Positions 50,241 to 64,000 of a DNA stretch of 64,000 bases are shown one piece after another. This DNA comes from Azohydromonas caseinilytica (lineage in GTDB: Bacteria; Pseudomonadota; Gammaproteobacteria; Burkholderiales; Burkholderiaceae_C). The notes below the pieces were generated by a model. It did no database searches. It saw only the letters and a list, made by a program, of their open reading frames with translations, and had not been told where the DNA came from. The DNA is taken from NCBI RefSeq assembly GCF_012927045.1, contig NZ_JABBFW010000002.1:228801-292800 (forward strand), in the 5' to 3' direction. The stretch's first letter is position 1, and the number at the start of each line of letters is the position of its first letter. The position numbers and the translations under genes are program-made.

Positions 50241-51368
50241 ATGCAGATTGACCAACCCATGACTTTGCTCGGCGGCATTTCGCCCGCCACCTTCATGCGC
50301 CGCCACTGGCAGAAGAAGCCGTTGCTGGTGCGCCAGGCGCTGCCCGGCGTGCAGCCGCCGGTGACGCGCGCCGAGATGTTCGCCCTGGCGCAGCAGGAGG
50401 ACGTGGAATCGCGCCTCATCGTCGCCAAGGGCGAGGCCTGGAAGCTGCGCCACGGCCCGCTGCCGCGCCAGGCGCTGCCGGCGGTGAAGCAGCCGCGCTG
50501 GACGCTGCTGGTGCAGGGCCTGGACCTGCACGCGCCGGCGGCGCACGAGATGCTGTCGCGCTTTCGCTTCGTGCCGCAGGCGCGGCTGGACGACCTGATG
50601 ATCTCCTGGGCCAGCGAGGGCGGCGGCGTCGGCCCGCACATGGACAACTACGACGTGTTCCTGGTCCAGGTGCACGGCAAGCGGCGCTGGCGCATCGGCC
50701 CGGTGGCCGACGACACGCTGGTGGAAGGCGTGCCGCTGAAGATCCTGGCCAACTTCGAGCCGCAGGAGGACGTCGTCCTGGAGCCGGGCGACATGCTGTA
50801 CCTGCCGCCGCGCTGGGGCCACGACGGCATTGCCGTGGACGGCGAATGCATGACCTGCTCGGTGGGCTTCCGGGTGCCGCGAGAGGACGAGCTCGCGCGC
50901 GAGCTGCTGCAGCGCCTGCCGGAGCTGATGGACGAGGAGGAGAAGGGCCGCCTCTACCGCGACCCGAAGCAGCCGGCCACGGACACGCCGGGGCTGGTTC
51001 CGCCGGCGCTGGCGGACTTCGCGCGCCGGGCGCTGGAGCGCGCGCTGAAGGACCCCGAACTGCTGCAGGCGGCGCTGGGGGAGATCCTGAGCGAGCCGAA
51101 GCCCAATGTCTGGTTCGAGCAGGACGGCGAGGCCGAAGTGGAGGTTGGCGTCGCGCTGCACCGGCGCAGCCGGATGATGTACGACGAGAAGTTCGTCTTC
51201 ATCAACGGCGAGTCCTTCCACGCCGGCGGGCGCGACGCGCGGCTGATGCGCCGCCTGGCCGATGCGGGAACGCTGTCGGCGCGCGAGGTTGCCGCGCTCA
51301 GCAGCGATGCGCGCGGGCTGCTGGAGGACTGGGCCGCGGCCGGCTGGGTGCAGCCTCTGCGGGCCTGA
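50241..51368 (+). CDS. RoxA/YcfD-like ribosomal oxygenase (JmjC cupin)
   Basis: 375 residues. The N-terminal MTLLGGISPATFMRRHWQKKPLLVRQA and the Fe-binding HMDNYDVFLVQVHGKRRW with His133, Asp135 and distal His194 (PPRWGHDG) match the cupin_4 oxygenases. In E. coli YcfD hydroxylates an arginine of ribosomal protein L16 using 2-oxoglutarate. The C-terminal winged-helix half (about 250-375) is present. The start was placed at MQIDQPM because a GACAAT box lies seven bases before it; 50226 is the other candidate. It is divergent from the FKBP gene. Confidence 0.86.
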   Translation: MQIDQPMTLLGGISPATFMRRHWQKKPLLVRQALPGVQPPVTRAEMFALAQQEDVESRLIVAKGEAWKLRHGPLPRQALPAVKQPRWTLLVQGLDLHAPAAHEMLSRFRFVPQARLDDLMISWASEGGGVGPHMDNYDVFLVQVHGKRRWRIGPVADDTLVEGVPLKILANFEPQEDVVLEPGDMLYLPPRWGHDGIAVDGECMTCSVGFRVPREDELARELLQRLPELMDEEEKGRLYRDPKQPATDTPGLVPPALADFARRALERALKDPELLQAALGEILSEPKPNVWFEQDGEAEVEVGVALHRRSRMMYDEKFVFINGESFHAGGRDARLMRRLADAGTLSAREVAALSSDARGLLEDWAAAGWVQPLRA

Positions 51369-51487
51369 GACGGCGTCCGTAACCTTGCCGTGGCGGCGTG
51401 GCACAGAAGTGATGCGTCCCCGCAACGCTTGCACCGTCACAGGGCGGTGCCGCTGGGCGTGTGTAAGGGCCTTCCCTAGTGCGCCGG

Positions 51488-51493
51488 TATAAT
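51488..51493 (+). promoter_or_regulatory. -10 box for the small lipoprotein gene
   Basis: Perfect TATAAT in GGTATAATTTGG. The predicted transcript starts about 107 bases before the ATG. The -35 region is not consensus. Confidence 0.5.
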
Positions 51494-51606
51494 TTGGGGT
51501 TAGACAAGGTTCACTAGTAACGTTCCGCGTCTACGTGAGTCGGGGCTTCGAACACCCCAGCCGATTGGTAATTGTTCGACCACTTTTCGAATTCGAGGAC
51601 ACACAA

Positions 51607-51840
51607 ATGAACAAGTCGCTCCTGCTGGCTGCCATCGTGGCCGCTGCCGCCCTGACCGCTTGCGGCAAGAAGGAAGAAGCTGCTCCGGCCGCCACGACGA
51701 CGGCCCCGGCTCCCGCCGCCACGACCGACGCCGCCTCGGCTGCCGCCTCCGCTGTGGCTGGCGCCGCTGAAGCCGCCGCCTCGGCCGCCTCGGGTGCTGC
51801 TGACGCCGCTGCCAACGCCGCCTCGGCCGCCTCGCAGTAA
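51607..51840 (+). CDS. Small Ala-rich lipoprotein
   Basis: 77 residues. Signal peptide and lipobox: MNKSLLLAAIVAAAALTACGKKEE, Cys19 lipidated, Gly at +2. The mature chain is almost entirely Ala, Ser, Thr, Glu and Asp with repeating AAS and AAE motifs, suggesting a long amphipathic helix. GAGGACACACAA precedes the ATG. It has its own -10 box and terminator, so it is monocistronic and may be highly expressed. Function is unknown; it resembles small Lpp-like or entericidin-like envelope lipoproteins only in general form. Confidence 0.8.
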   Translation: MNKSLLLAAIVAAAALTACGKKEEAAPAATTTAPAPAATTDAASAAASAVAGAAEAAASAASGAADAAANAASAASQ

Positions 51841-51860
51841 TCCAGCGCATACGGATCTCG

Positions 51861-51887
51861 AAAAGCCGCCCTCAGGCGGCTTTTTTT
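51861..51887 (+). terminator. Strong terminator after the small lipoprotein
   Basis: AAAAGCCGCC-CTCA-GGCGGCTTTTTTT: a six-pair G+C stem extended by A-T pairs and seven T residues. Confidence 0.92.
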
Positions 51888-52038
51888 GTGCCCGTCGGGG
51901 CTTGTGAAAATGCCGTCGCATGCGGCGCGGGTGGCCGAGATCAGGAAGTGAAGGCGGGCAGCATCAGGTTGCTTGCGCATCCAAGCCCGGCCTGATGGGC
52001 TGGCCGCGCCGCCGGGGCCCGCACGTGCGCTGCGGGCT

Positions 52039-52815
52039 TCAGTGAAGATCGAGCCAGCCGCAGCCCTGGGCCGGGTCGGCCACGACGATGTCCTGCGCGC
52101 AGGTGCCCAGCGCGGTGGCGAAGGCCTGCGCGGCCAGGTCGGGCCGGTTGTTCTGGCGGCTCAGGTGTGCCGCCACCACATGGCGCAGACCATCGTGGTG
52201 CAGCCGCTGCAGCAGTGCCGCGGCCAGGCTGTTTTCCAGATGACCGAGACGGCCGCTGATGCGGCGCTTGAGGAACCAGGGGTAGGGCCCGGACTGCAGC
52301 AGCTCGCGATCGTGGTTGGCCTCCAGCAGCAGCGCGTCGCAGCCGGCCAGGGCCTGCGCGACCTCATCGCCGGCCTCGCCCAGGTCGGTAAGGACGCCCA
52401 AGTGGTGGTGGCCATCGTGCACGCGCAGCTGCAGCGGCTCGCTGGCGTCGTGCGGCACGGCGAAAGGTTTGAGTTGCAGCGCGCCGATGTCCAGCATGTC
52501 GCCGCAGGCCATCAGGTGCAGCGAGGCCGGCGCGTCGTCCTGTCCCAATGCGGCCCAGGTGCCGGCGCTCATGCACAGCCGCACGCCGTGGCGGCGCGCC
52601 AGGGTCAGCGCGCAGCCGACATGGTCGCCGTGCTCATGGGTGATGAACACGGCATCGATCTGCCCAGGCTCCACGCCGCGCGCGCCCAGGCGCCGGCCGA
52701 GCTCGCGCAGCGAAAAGCCGCAGTCCACCAGCAGCCGCGTGGGCCGCGCGGCATCGCCGGCCTCCACCAGCGTGGCGTTGCCCGAGCTGCCGCTGCCCAG
52801 GCTGCTGAAGCGCAT
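52039..52815 (-). CDS. Metallo-beta-lactamase fold hydrolase (YycJ/WalJ-like)
   Basis: 258 residues. FSSLGSGSSGNATLVEAG is the usual start of the YycJ group, and the metal site is AVFITHEHGDHVG with His60, His62, Asp64 and His65; later TDLGEAGD and AAHLSRQNN supply further ligands. Such enzymes include exonuclease-type and small-molecule hydrolases; the substrate is unknown. A GTG codon in frame just before the ATG was not taken. It follows bamC by 25 bases as the last gene of dapA-bamC-MBL. Confidence 0.85.
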   Translation of the reverse strand: MRFSSLGSGSSGNATLVEAGDAARPTRLLVDCGFSLRELGRRLGARGVEPGQIDAVFITHEHGDHVGCALTLARRHGVRLCMSAGTWAALGQDDAPASLHLMACGDMLDIGALQLKPFAVPHDASEPLQLRVHDGHHHLGVLTDLGEAGDEVAQALAGCDALLLEANHDRELLQSGPYPWFLKRRISGRLGHLENSLAAALLQRLHHDGLRHVVAAHLSRQNNRPDLAAQAFATALGTCAQDIVVADPAQGCGWLDLH

Positions 52816-52840
52816 CACGCGCGGTGCATCCGCAGCGGCG

Positions 52841-53983
52841 TCACTTCAGATCGTCAAGCAGCGCCTGCACGATGCGCTGCGCCACGGCGCCGCTGTCGGG
52901 CGCGCCCTGCGCGTTCTGCACCGATACCGTGCTGGCGTTGCCCTCGGACTTGACGGCGACGCGGTAGCGGTCGGTGGTGGCGCGCTTGTCGTCGCGGCCG
53001 AAAAGGCGGCCGAAGAAGCCGGGCTCCTCGCGCTGGGCTTCCTTGGGATCGATGTAGCGCACGTAGTACAGCCCGCTGCTGCGGTCACGGTCCTCGACCG
53101 TGAAACCGCTGCGGTCCAGGGCCACGCCCACGCGGCGCCAGGCGCGCTCGAAGCCGTCGTCCACTTGCAGCGCGGCGCCCTGGCCGGCAAGCACGCGAGC
53201 GCGCGGTGCCTGCGTCGGGGCCTGGGCCGCCTGCGCGACGGCGACACGGGCCGCTTCTTCCTTGCTGCCGAGCTTGACCATCAGGCGGCTGAGGAACTCG
53301 GCCTCCAGCGCCGGATCGCTCGGCCGGTTGGTCCACTTGGTCTGATCCTCCCGCTGACTGACGAAGACCTCTTCCATGCCGCGATGCGTGATGGTGACTT
53401 CGGTGCCGCGGGAGGTGCGCTCGATGCGGGTGCGGAACTTGTCGCGCTCGCCGGTGGAGTAGACGCCGTCGATGAACTTGCCGATGGTGCGGCGGATGAA
53501 GTCCTGCGGGATCTTGGCGCGGTTCTCGGCCCACTCGGTCTCGATGACGCCGGCCTGCGCATCCTGGGTGGCGATGGCAAAGCCGCGCTCCTCCCAGAAG
53601 GCCAGCAGCTGCGGCCACAGCTGCTCGGGCGTGGCCGAGGTCACCAGCCAGCGCTCGTTGCCCGCGCGCTCGATGTGCATGTCGCCCAGCGACTGGGGCG
53701 CCACCGCGGTCGTGGCCGCCGCGGGTGCGGCGCCGGAGACGGCCGCCGGCACAGCCTGCTGGTAGCTGGCCGCGCTCACCGGGCCGTTCTGCGGCTGGTA
53801 GCGTGCCTGCTCCCGCGCCAGCTGCGTCAGGTCGGGCGGGATGTCGAGCGGGGCGGTCTTGGCGGCCTGGCTGCGGTAGTCCAGCTTGTCGCCGGACAGC
53901 ACGTTCTCGACGGTGGAACAGCCGGCAAGTCCGAGGGCCAGCACCAGCGCGGACGGGACGACGAAACGGTTCATGTCAGACAT
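52841..53983 (-). CDS. bamC: Outer-membrane assembly lipoprotein BamC
   Basis: 380 residues. Signal LVLALGLAGCSTVENVLSGDKLDYRS, with the lipobox Cys at 22 and the BamC-type LDYRS...LDIPPDLTQL segment that binds BamD. Two helix-grip domains follow (about 105-215 and 270-380), separated by a flexible Gln/Ala linker. It is an accessory part of the beta-barrel assembly machine. A second Met at 53974 is equally possible as start. It lies 70 bases after dapA. Confidence 0.9.
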   Translation of the reverse strand: MSDMNRFVVPSALVLALGLAGCSTVENVLSGDKLDYRSQAAKTAPLDIPPDLTQLAREQARYQPQNGPVSAASYQQAVPAAVSGAAPAAATTAVAPQSLGDMHIERAGNERWLVTSATPEQLWPQLLAFWEERGFAIATQDAQAGVIETEWAENRAKIPQDFIRRTIGKFIDGVYSTGERDKFRTRIERTSRGTEVTITHRGMEEVFVSQREDQTKWTNRPSDPALEAEFLSRLMVKLGSKEEAARVAVAQAAQAPTQAPRARVLAGQGAALQVDDGFERAWRRVGVALDRSGFTVEDRDRSSGLYYVRYIDPKEAQREEPGFFGRLFGRDDKRATTDRYRVAVKSEGNASTVSVQNAQGAPDSGAVAQRIVQALLDDLK

Positions 53984-54053
53984 CGAAAAGGCTGCCGCCG
54001 CGCGGCGGACGGAGAGGGTCGAAAAGGGCGGAAGGCGGCAGGCCGGTTTCAGC

Positions 54054-54935
54054 TCAGAGCAGGCCGCTGTCGCGCAGCGCCTGCTCCAGCAGCGGCTGGG
54101 CGCCTTCGGACAGCGGCGTGAGGGGCAGCCGCAGCGCCGGGCCCGTGCGGCCCAGGTGCGCCAGCGCCCACTTCACGGGAATCGGGTTCGGCTCGACGAA
54201 GAGCTGCTTGTGCAGCGGCAGCAGCTGCATGTGCAGTTCGACGGCGCGCCGGGCATCACCGGCCATGGCGGCCTGGCACAGCTCGGCCATGGCGCGCGGC
54301 GCCACGTTGGCCGTGACGCTGACGTTGCCGTGGCCGCCCGCCAGCATCAGCGCGAAGGCGGTGGGGTCGTCACCGGAATAGATCTTGAAGCCCTCGGGCG
54401 CCTGCTTGATGAGCCAGGCAGCGCGGTCGATGTTGCCGGTGGCTTCCTTGATGCCGACGATGCCGGGCACCTGGGCCAGGCGCAGCACGGTGTCGTGCGC
54501 CATATCGGCCACGGTGCGGCCCGGCACGTTGTAGAGCACCACGGGGATGTCCACCGCCTCGGCGATGGCGCGGAAGTGGCGGTAGATGCCTTCCTGCGTG
54601 GGCTTGTTGTAGTAAGGCACCACCTGCAGCGTGCAGTCGGCGCCGACCTTGCGCGCGAACTTCGACAGCTCGATGGCCTCGCGCGTGGAGTTGGCGCCGG
54701 CGCCGGCCATGATGGGCACGCGGCCCGCGGCCTGCTCCACCGCCACGCGGATGATCTCGCAGTGCTCCTCCACCGACACCGTGGGCGACTCGCCCGTGGT
54801 GCCCACGACGCCGATGCAATCGGTGCCTTCGGCGATGTGCCAATCGATGAGGCGGCGCAGCGCGGGATAGTCCACGCTGCCGTCCTCGTGCATGGGCGTG
54901 ACCAGTGCGACGATGCTTCCGGTGATCGGTTTCAT
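54054..54935 (-). CDS. dapA: 4-hydroxy-tetrahydrodipicolinate synthase
   Basis: 293 residues, TIM-barrel. [11 protein letters not shown] begins it, GTTGESPT is the pyruvate-side loop, LYNVPGRT gives the active Tyr135, and GIKEATGN the Schiff-base Lys163. It condenses pyruvate with aspartate semialdehyde in lysine and diaminopimelate synthesis. The start is the ATG ending at 54935. TAGAAT at 54963-54968 (minus) and AGGAAG about ten bases before the ATG form a conventional promoter and ribosome binding site. bamC follows, as in E. coli. Confidence 0.96.
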   Translation of the reverse strand: MKPITGSIVALVTPMHEDGSVDYPALRRLIDWHIAEGTDCIGVVGTTGESPTVSVEEHCEIIRVAVEQAAGRVPIMAGAGANSTREAIELSKFARKVGADCTLQVVPYYNKPTQEGIYRHFRAIAEAVDIPVVLYNVPGRTVADMAHDTVLRLAQVPGIVGIKEATGNIDRAAWLIKQAPEGFKIYSGDDPTAFALMLAGGHGNVSVTANVAPRAMAELCQAAMAGDARRAVELHMQLLPLHKQLFVEPNPIPVKWALAHLGRTGPALRLPLTPLSEGAQPLLEQALRDSGLL

Positions 54936-54962
54936 GGGGCAGGAGCTTCCTTTAATCACGGG

Positions 54963-54968
54963 ATTCTA
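54963..54968 (-). promoter_or_regulatory. -10 box for dapA-bamC
   Basis: TAGAAT on the minus strand, about 27 bases before the dapA ATG, with a ribosome binding site in between. Confidence 0.5.
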
Positions 54969-55000
54969 GCTGGGCCGATTTCGACCCCTGGCGCCGGGGG

Positions 55001-55558
55001 CTACAGCGATCGGCGTGCCGGCGCGGCGTCCGCGCTGCCGGGAGCCTCGCGCACCGCGGCGATGCGCTGCACGAAGCGCGGCGGGTGGTCCAGAAAGCCG
55101 TCCTCGTAGGCCACCACGCGCAGCCCCTGGGCCGTGGCCAGCAACTCGCCGGGCCGCAGCAGGAACTCCGGGCTGCGCGGCCGGCCCACCGTTTCGTTGC
55201 CCACCGCGAAGGTCTCGTACAGCAGCACGCCACCGTCTTCCAGGCTGTCCACCAGGCGCGGCAGCAGCGGGCGCCACAGGTAGTTGGTCACCACCACGGC
55301 GCCGAAGCGCTCGCCGGGCAGCGGCCAGGGGCCGTTTTCCAGGTCGGCCACCACCACGCGCGCCAGGCCGCGCAGCGGAGCCACGGCCTCGGCGTCGCGG
55401 TCCACCGCCACGACCTCATGGCCGTGCTGCGCGAACCAATGGACGTGGCGGCCGCCGCCGCAGGCCACGTCGAGCACGCTCGCGCCCGGGCGCAGCAGCG
55501 GCGTCCAGCGGCGGACCCAGGGCGAGGCGGCGTCGGCGGGAGAGAAACCAGGGTGCAT
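55001..55558 (-). CDS. Class I SAM-dependent methyltransferase
   Basis: 185 residues. SAM motif I is SVLDVACGGGRHVHWFAQHGHEVVAVDRD, as in the tellurite-resistance (TehB) and related methyltransferases; later GAVVVTNYLWRPLLPRL and LLYETFAVGNE are shared with that group. The acceptor is unknown. A TTG two codons earlier is in frame but the ATG was preferred. It lies just past the dapA promoter region, transcribed in the same direction. Confidence 0.82.
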   Translation of the reverse strand: MHPGFSPADAASPWVRRWTPLLRPGASVLDVACGGGRHVHWFAQHGHEVVAVDRDAEAVAPLRGLARVVVADLENGPWPLPGERFGAVVVTNYLWRPLLPRLVDSLEDGGVLLYETFAVGNETVGRPRSPEFLLRPGELLATAQGLRVVAYEDGFLDHPPRFVQRIAAVREAPGSADAAPARRSL

Positions 55559-55613
55559 GGTCAATGAGGCAGTCGGGTGAGGCGCGGGCCCGGCGCACGG
55601 GCGCGCCGGGAAA

Positions 55614-55751
55614 TCAGAAGCAGTTCCAGAGCTGGCTCGCGATGCTGAAGGCCATCGACGGCTGCAGGTAGGCCGTGAAGACCAGCGCCAGCGCCAGCAG
55701 GGCCGCGGCCCAGGCCAGCAGCCGCCGGAGCCGGGCCGCGCGCGGTGTCAT
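55614..55751 (-). CDS. 45-residue single-pass membrane peptide
   Basis: A basic start (MTPRAARLRRLL) leads into one hydrophobic segment (about 13-32) and a short periplasmic end AFSIASQLWNCF with a terminal Cys-Phe. The gene starts eight bases after the MFS transporter stop. Small proteins of this shape, ending in a W-N-C-F-like tail, occur in related genomes from memory, but I know no function. Being in the same string as the MFS gene, it might assist it. Confidence 0.6.
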   Translation of the reverse strand: MTPRAARLRRLLAWAAALLALALVFTAYLQPSMAFSIASQLWNCF

Positions 55752-55759
55752 GGCGAGCG

Positions 55760-56989
55760 TCAGGCCGGGGCCGCCGCGGGCCGCGCGATGGGCTGCTCGC
55801 GCACCGGCTGGTTCACCAGCGCCGCGAACACGCCCAGCGCCACCGCCAGCCACCACACGATGTCGTAGCTGCCGGTGGCGTCGTAGAGCTTGCCGCCCAG
55901 CCACACGCCCAGGAACGAGCCCACCTGGTGGCTCAGGAACACGAACCCGCCCAGCATCGAGAGAAAGCGCACACCGAAGATCTGCGCCACCACGGCGTTG
56001 GTGGGGGGCACGGTGGACAGCCACAGCACGCCCATCACCGAGGCGAAGACATAGACGCTCATGGGCGTGAGCGGCAGCGTCACGAAAGCGGTGATGGCCA
56101 CCGCGCGCAGCAGGTAGATGGCCGAGAGGATGTGGCGCTTGGCCAGGCGCTGGCCGAGCACGCCGGCGGCGTAGGTGCCGAAGACGTTGAACAGGCCGAT
56201 CAGCGCCAGGGCGGTGGTGGCGACCTGCGGCTCCAGGCCGTGGTCCTTGAGGTAGCTGGGCAGGTGCACGCCGATGAACACCACCTGGAAGCCGCACACG
56301 AAGTAGCCCGCGGTGAGCAGCTGGAAGCTGCGCGAGCCGAAGGCTTCCTTGAGTGCTGCGCCCACGCTCTGCTGCGGCGCGCCGCTGGCGGGAGCGATGG
56401 CGCGCGGTTCACGCAGGCCGAAGGCCAGCGGCACGATCGCCAGCGCCGCGCAGCCCAGCACGAACAGCGCGTTCTGCCAGCCCAGCGCGCCGATGAGGCC
56501 GTTTTCCACCGGCACCATCAGGAACTGGCCAAAGGAGCCCGCCGCGGCGGCCACGCCCATGGCCCAGCTGCGCTTGTCGGGGGCCACGTGGCGGCCGATC
56601 ACGCCGTAGATCACGGCGTAAGTCGTGCCCGACTGCGCCATGCCGATGAGCAGCCCCGCGCTGCCGGTGAAGGCCAGGGCCGTGGTGGACAGCCCCATCA
56701 GCACCAGCCCCAGCGCGTACAGCAGCGCGCCCGCCACCAGCACGCGGAAGGCGCCGAAGCGATCGGCCAGCGCGCCGGCGAAGGGCCCGGCCAAGCCCCA
56801 GGCGATGTTCTGCACCGCCAGCGCGAAGGCAAAAGCCTCGCGCGTCCAGCCCCGGTCCATGGTCACGGGCTGCAGCCACAGCCCGAAGCCGTGGCGGATG
56901 CCCATGGACAGCGTGACGATGGCGGCGCCGCACAGCAGCACCTGGGTCATGGAAAGGCGGAGTGGGGTCGTCGGGGCGCTGCTGCTCAT
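55760..56989 (-). CDS. Major facilitator superfamily transporter
   Basis: 409 residues with twelve hydrophobic segments. The loop between helices 2 and 3 reads GALADRFGAFRVLVAGALLYALG, close to the G-x-x-x-D-R-x-G-x-R motif of the family. The N-terminal GIRHGFGLWLQPVTMDRGWTREAFAFALAVQNIAWGLAGPFAG suggests an oxalate/formate-antiporter-like or monocarboxylate-type carrier. Substrate unknown. It starts 60 bases after the RTX gene stop. Confidence 0.88.
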   Translation of the reverse strand: MSSSAPTTPLRLSMTQVLLCGAAIVTLSMGIRHGFGLWLQPVTMDRGWTREAFAFALAVQNIAWGLAGPFAGALADRFGAFRVLVAGALLYALGLVLMGLSTTALAFTGSAGLLIGMAQSGTTYAVIYGVIGRHVAPDKRSWAMGVAAAAGSFGQFLMVPVENGLIGALGWQNALFVLGCAALAIVPLAFGLREPRAIAPASGAPQQSVGAALKEAFGSRSFQLLTAGYFVCGFQVVFIGVHLPSYLKDHGLEPQVATTALALIGLFNVFGTYAAGVLGQRLAKRHILSAIYLLRAVAITAFVTLPLTPMSVYVFASVMGVLWLSTVPPTNAVVAQIFGVRFLSMLGGFVFLSHQVGSFLGVWLGGKLYDATGSYDIVWWLAVALGVFAALVNQPVREQPIARPAAAPA

Positions 56990-57049
56990 CGCGCGACTGT
57001 ACCGAGGCCGGGCCGCGCGCGCCGGGCCAGGGGCGCGCGGCCTCGGGCG

Positions 57050-60825
<3,776 letters not shown>

Positions 60826-60910
60826 CGCCCGGCCCCTTCCGACTTAATGACCGGCCGCGAGTGCTGTGGCACCCGCGGCCCGTGGCCTGCGAGGGCTGAC
60901 TGAAAACGAG

Positions 60911-63250
<2,340 letters not shown>

Positions 63251-63387
63251 GCCAGGACCAGCCGATGTGCCTGCGCACATCGGCGCGCCCGGTGAAGGGC
63301 GCGGGCTGTGCGAGCGCACGACCTGCAGGACGGAGCCCTGCGCCGGCTTGGCGGCCTCAAGCGTGAATTCCTTGGCCTTTATCGGGC

Positions 63388-63415
63388 TTGTTACAGCGGC
63401 CTCCTGGCCTACAGT
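63388..63415 (+). promoter_or_regulatory. Possible promoter of the ThiF-like gene
   Basis: TTGTTA (63388-63393) and TACAGT (63410-63415) are 16 bases apart, with the ATG about 39 bases after the -10 box. Moderate match to a sigma-70 promoter. Confidence 0.45.
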
Positions 63416-63454
63416 GCCCGCTGCGAAAATAAGCCGGTGAGTTCCGCTTGAAGT

Positions 63455-64000
63455 ATGGATGCTCAGTTCGATTATGAGAATGCCTTTTCCCGGAATATAG
63501 GCTGGGTGACGCGGTCCGAGCAGGCCGCCTTGCGCGGCAAACGGGTGGCCATTGCCGGCATGGGCGGTGTGGGGGGCGTGCATTTGCTGACGCTGGCGCG
63601 TCTGGGAATCGGGTCCTTCCATATTGCCGATTTCGATGTCTTTGACGTCGTGAATTTCAATCGCCAGGTCGGCGCCACGGTGTCCAGTCTGCAGCGGCCC
63701 AAGGCCGAGGTGCTGAAGGCCATGGCGCTCGACATCAACCCGGCCCTGGATATTCAGGTGTTCGGCCAGGGGGTGAATAGCGACAATATCGGGGACTTTT
63801 TGGGAGGCATCGATTTGTATATCGATGGGCTGGATTTTTTCGCATTCTCGGCGCGTCAAATGGTATTTGCGGCCTGCCGGGAGAAAAATATTCCAGCCTG
63901 TACCGCCGCACCCTTGGGCATGGGTTCGGCGGTATTGAATTTCACGCCGGGTGGCATGTCCTTTGAGGATTATTTCGGCTGGGGTGCGCACGACGAGGAT
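63455..64000 (+). CDS. ThiF/E1-like adenylyltransferase, C-terminus beyond right edge
   Basis: The first 182 codons are visible. After FDYENAFSRNIGWVTRSEQAAL (with the GW V/T pattern often preceding such domains) comes the nucleotide-binding RVAIAGMGGVGGVHLLTLARLG (about 30-51), the ADFDVFDVVNFNRQ segment that carries the ATP-contact Asp and Arg, and a region PLGMGSAVLNF near 160. These belong to the ThiF/MoeB/E1 superfamily, which adenylates the C-terminus of a ubiquitin-like or sulfur-carrier protein. It lacks the usual housekeeping neighbours of thiF or moeB. The visible part shows no CxxC zinc pair, but that lies later in the family. G+C falls to about 43-55 per cent in several 60-base blocks, against about 70 per cent in parC, so it may be acquired. 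The ribosome binding site is weak, so the start is tentative. Confidence 0.8.
   Translation, partial: MDAQFDYENAFSRNIGWVTRSEQAALRGKRVAIAGMGGVGGVHLLTLARLGIGSFHIADFDVFDVVNFNRQVGATVSSLQRPKAEVLKAMALDINPALDIQVFGQGVNSDNIGDFLGGIDLYIDGLDFFAFSARQMVFAACREKNIPACTAAPLGMGSAVLNFTPGGMSFEDYFGWGAHDED

Overview
The window looks like chromosomal DNA of a Comamonadaceae-type betaproteobacterium (order Burkholderiales). The evidence is very high G+C, a tmRNA with the tag ANDERFALAA, an in-frame AroA-Cmk fusion, an OmpA-family protein with no beta-barrel, and a gyrA-serC-pheA-tyrA-aroA/cmk-rpsA-ihfB-lapA-lapB gene string. I cannot assign a genus from sequence alone. Most of the window is densely packed housekeeping sequence. 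I saw no insertion sequence, prophage, CRISPR array or replication origin.

Layout. (1) 1-4624, minus strand: cell-surface glycosyltransferases. Four genes (1137-4624) lie end to end directly behind lapB, two junctions having 4-base overlaps. A further family 2 glycosyltransferase is cut by the left edge. (2) 4658-16894, minus: one long co-directional block running gyrA, a DUF2059 gene, serC, pheA, tyrA, aroA-cmk, rpsA, ihfB, lapA, lapB. (3) 17170-19735, plus: ompA-like gene, ubiG, gph and ssrA (tmRNA), with good terminators. (4) 19797-26176: accessory and small-function genes: a short-chain dehydrogenase, a cupin, a Ser/Gly/Thr-rich exported protein behind a long hairpin, an L,D-transpeptidase, a DUF2231 membrane protein, a PmtA-like methyltransferase, an SGNH hydrolase, a 46-residue Gln/Ser/Lys-rich protein and an EamA transporter. 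(5) 26430-33313: envelope genes: algC, waaA, a tolC-rhodanese-pcm group, a DUF1439 lipoprotein and uppP. (6) 33376-44376: GST, trmB, tRNA-Gly(CCC), a degenerate GGDEF protein, an LpxO-like hydroxylase, a succinate-semialdehyde dehydrogenase-like gene, alaS, a ChaN-like lipoprotein, coaBC, an inverted-repeat element and dut. (7) 44514-51840: an RND efflux pair, LysE, a SlyD-like FKBP, a RoxA-like ribosomal oxygenase and a small Ala-rich lipoprotein. (8) 52039-58663, minus: dapA-bamC-MBL, a methyltransferase, a 45-residue membrane peptide, an MFS transporter and an RTX-repeat protein. (9) 58843-63250, plus: parE and parC. (10) 63455-end: the start of a ThiF/E1-like adenylyltransferase with clearly lower G+C in places.

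How it fits together. Several genes converge on the envelope: sugar-nucleotide precursors (AlgC), Kdo transfer (WaaA), LPS assembly control (LapA/LapB), lipid A hydroxylation (LpxO-like), undecaprenyl phosphate recycling (UppP), surface sugar transfer (the glycosyltransferases) and outer-membrane assembly (BamC). A second theme is DNA topology, with both type II topoisomerases present (GyrA; ParE plus ParC). A third is translation quality (S1, tmRNA, AlaS, TrmB, ribosomal oxygenase).

The least ordinary items are the ThiF-like gene at the right edge, the DUF707-like protein in the glycosyltransferase string, an RTX protein without a neighbouring type I secretion system, the AroA-Cmk fusion, a 21-bp-stem hairpin at 21183-21227, and a recurring -10-like box placed 6-9 bases before the start codon of seven genes, which suggests leaderless transcripts.
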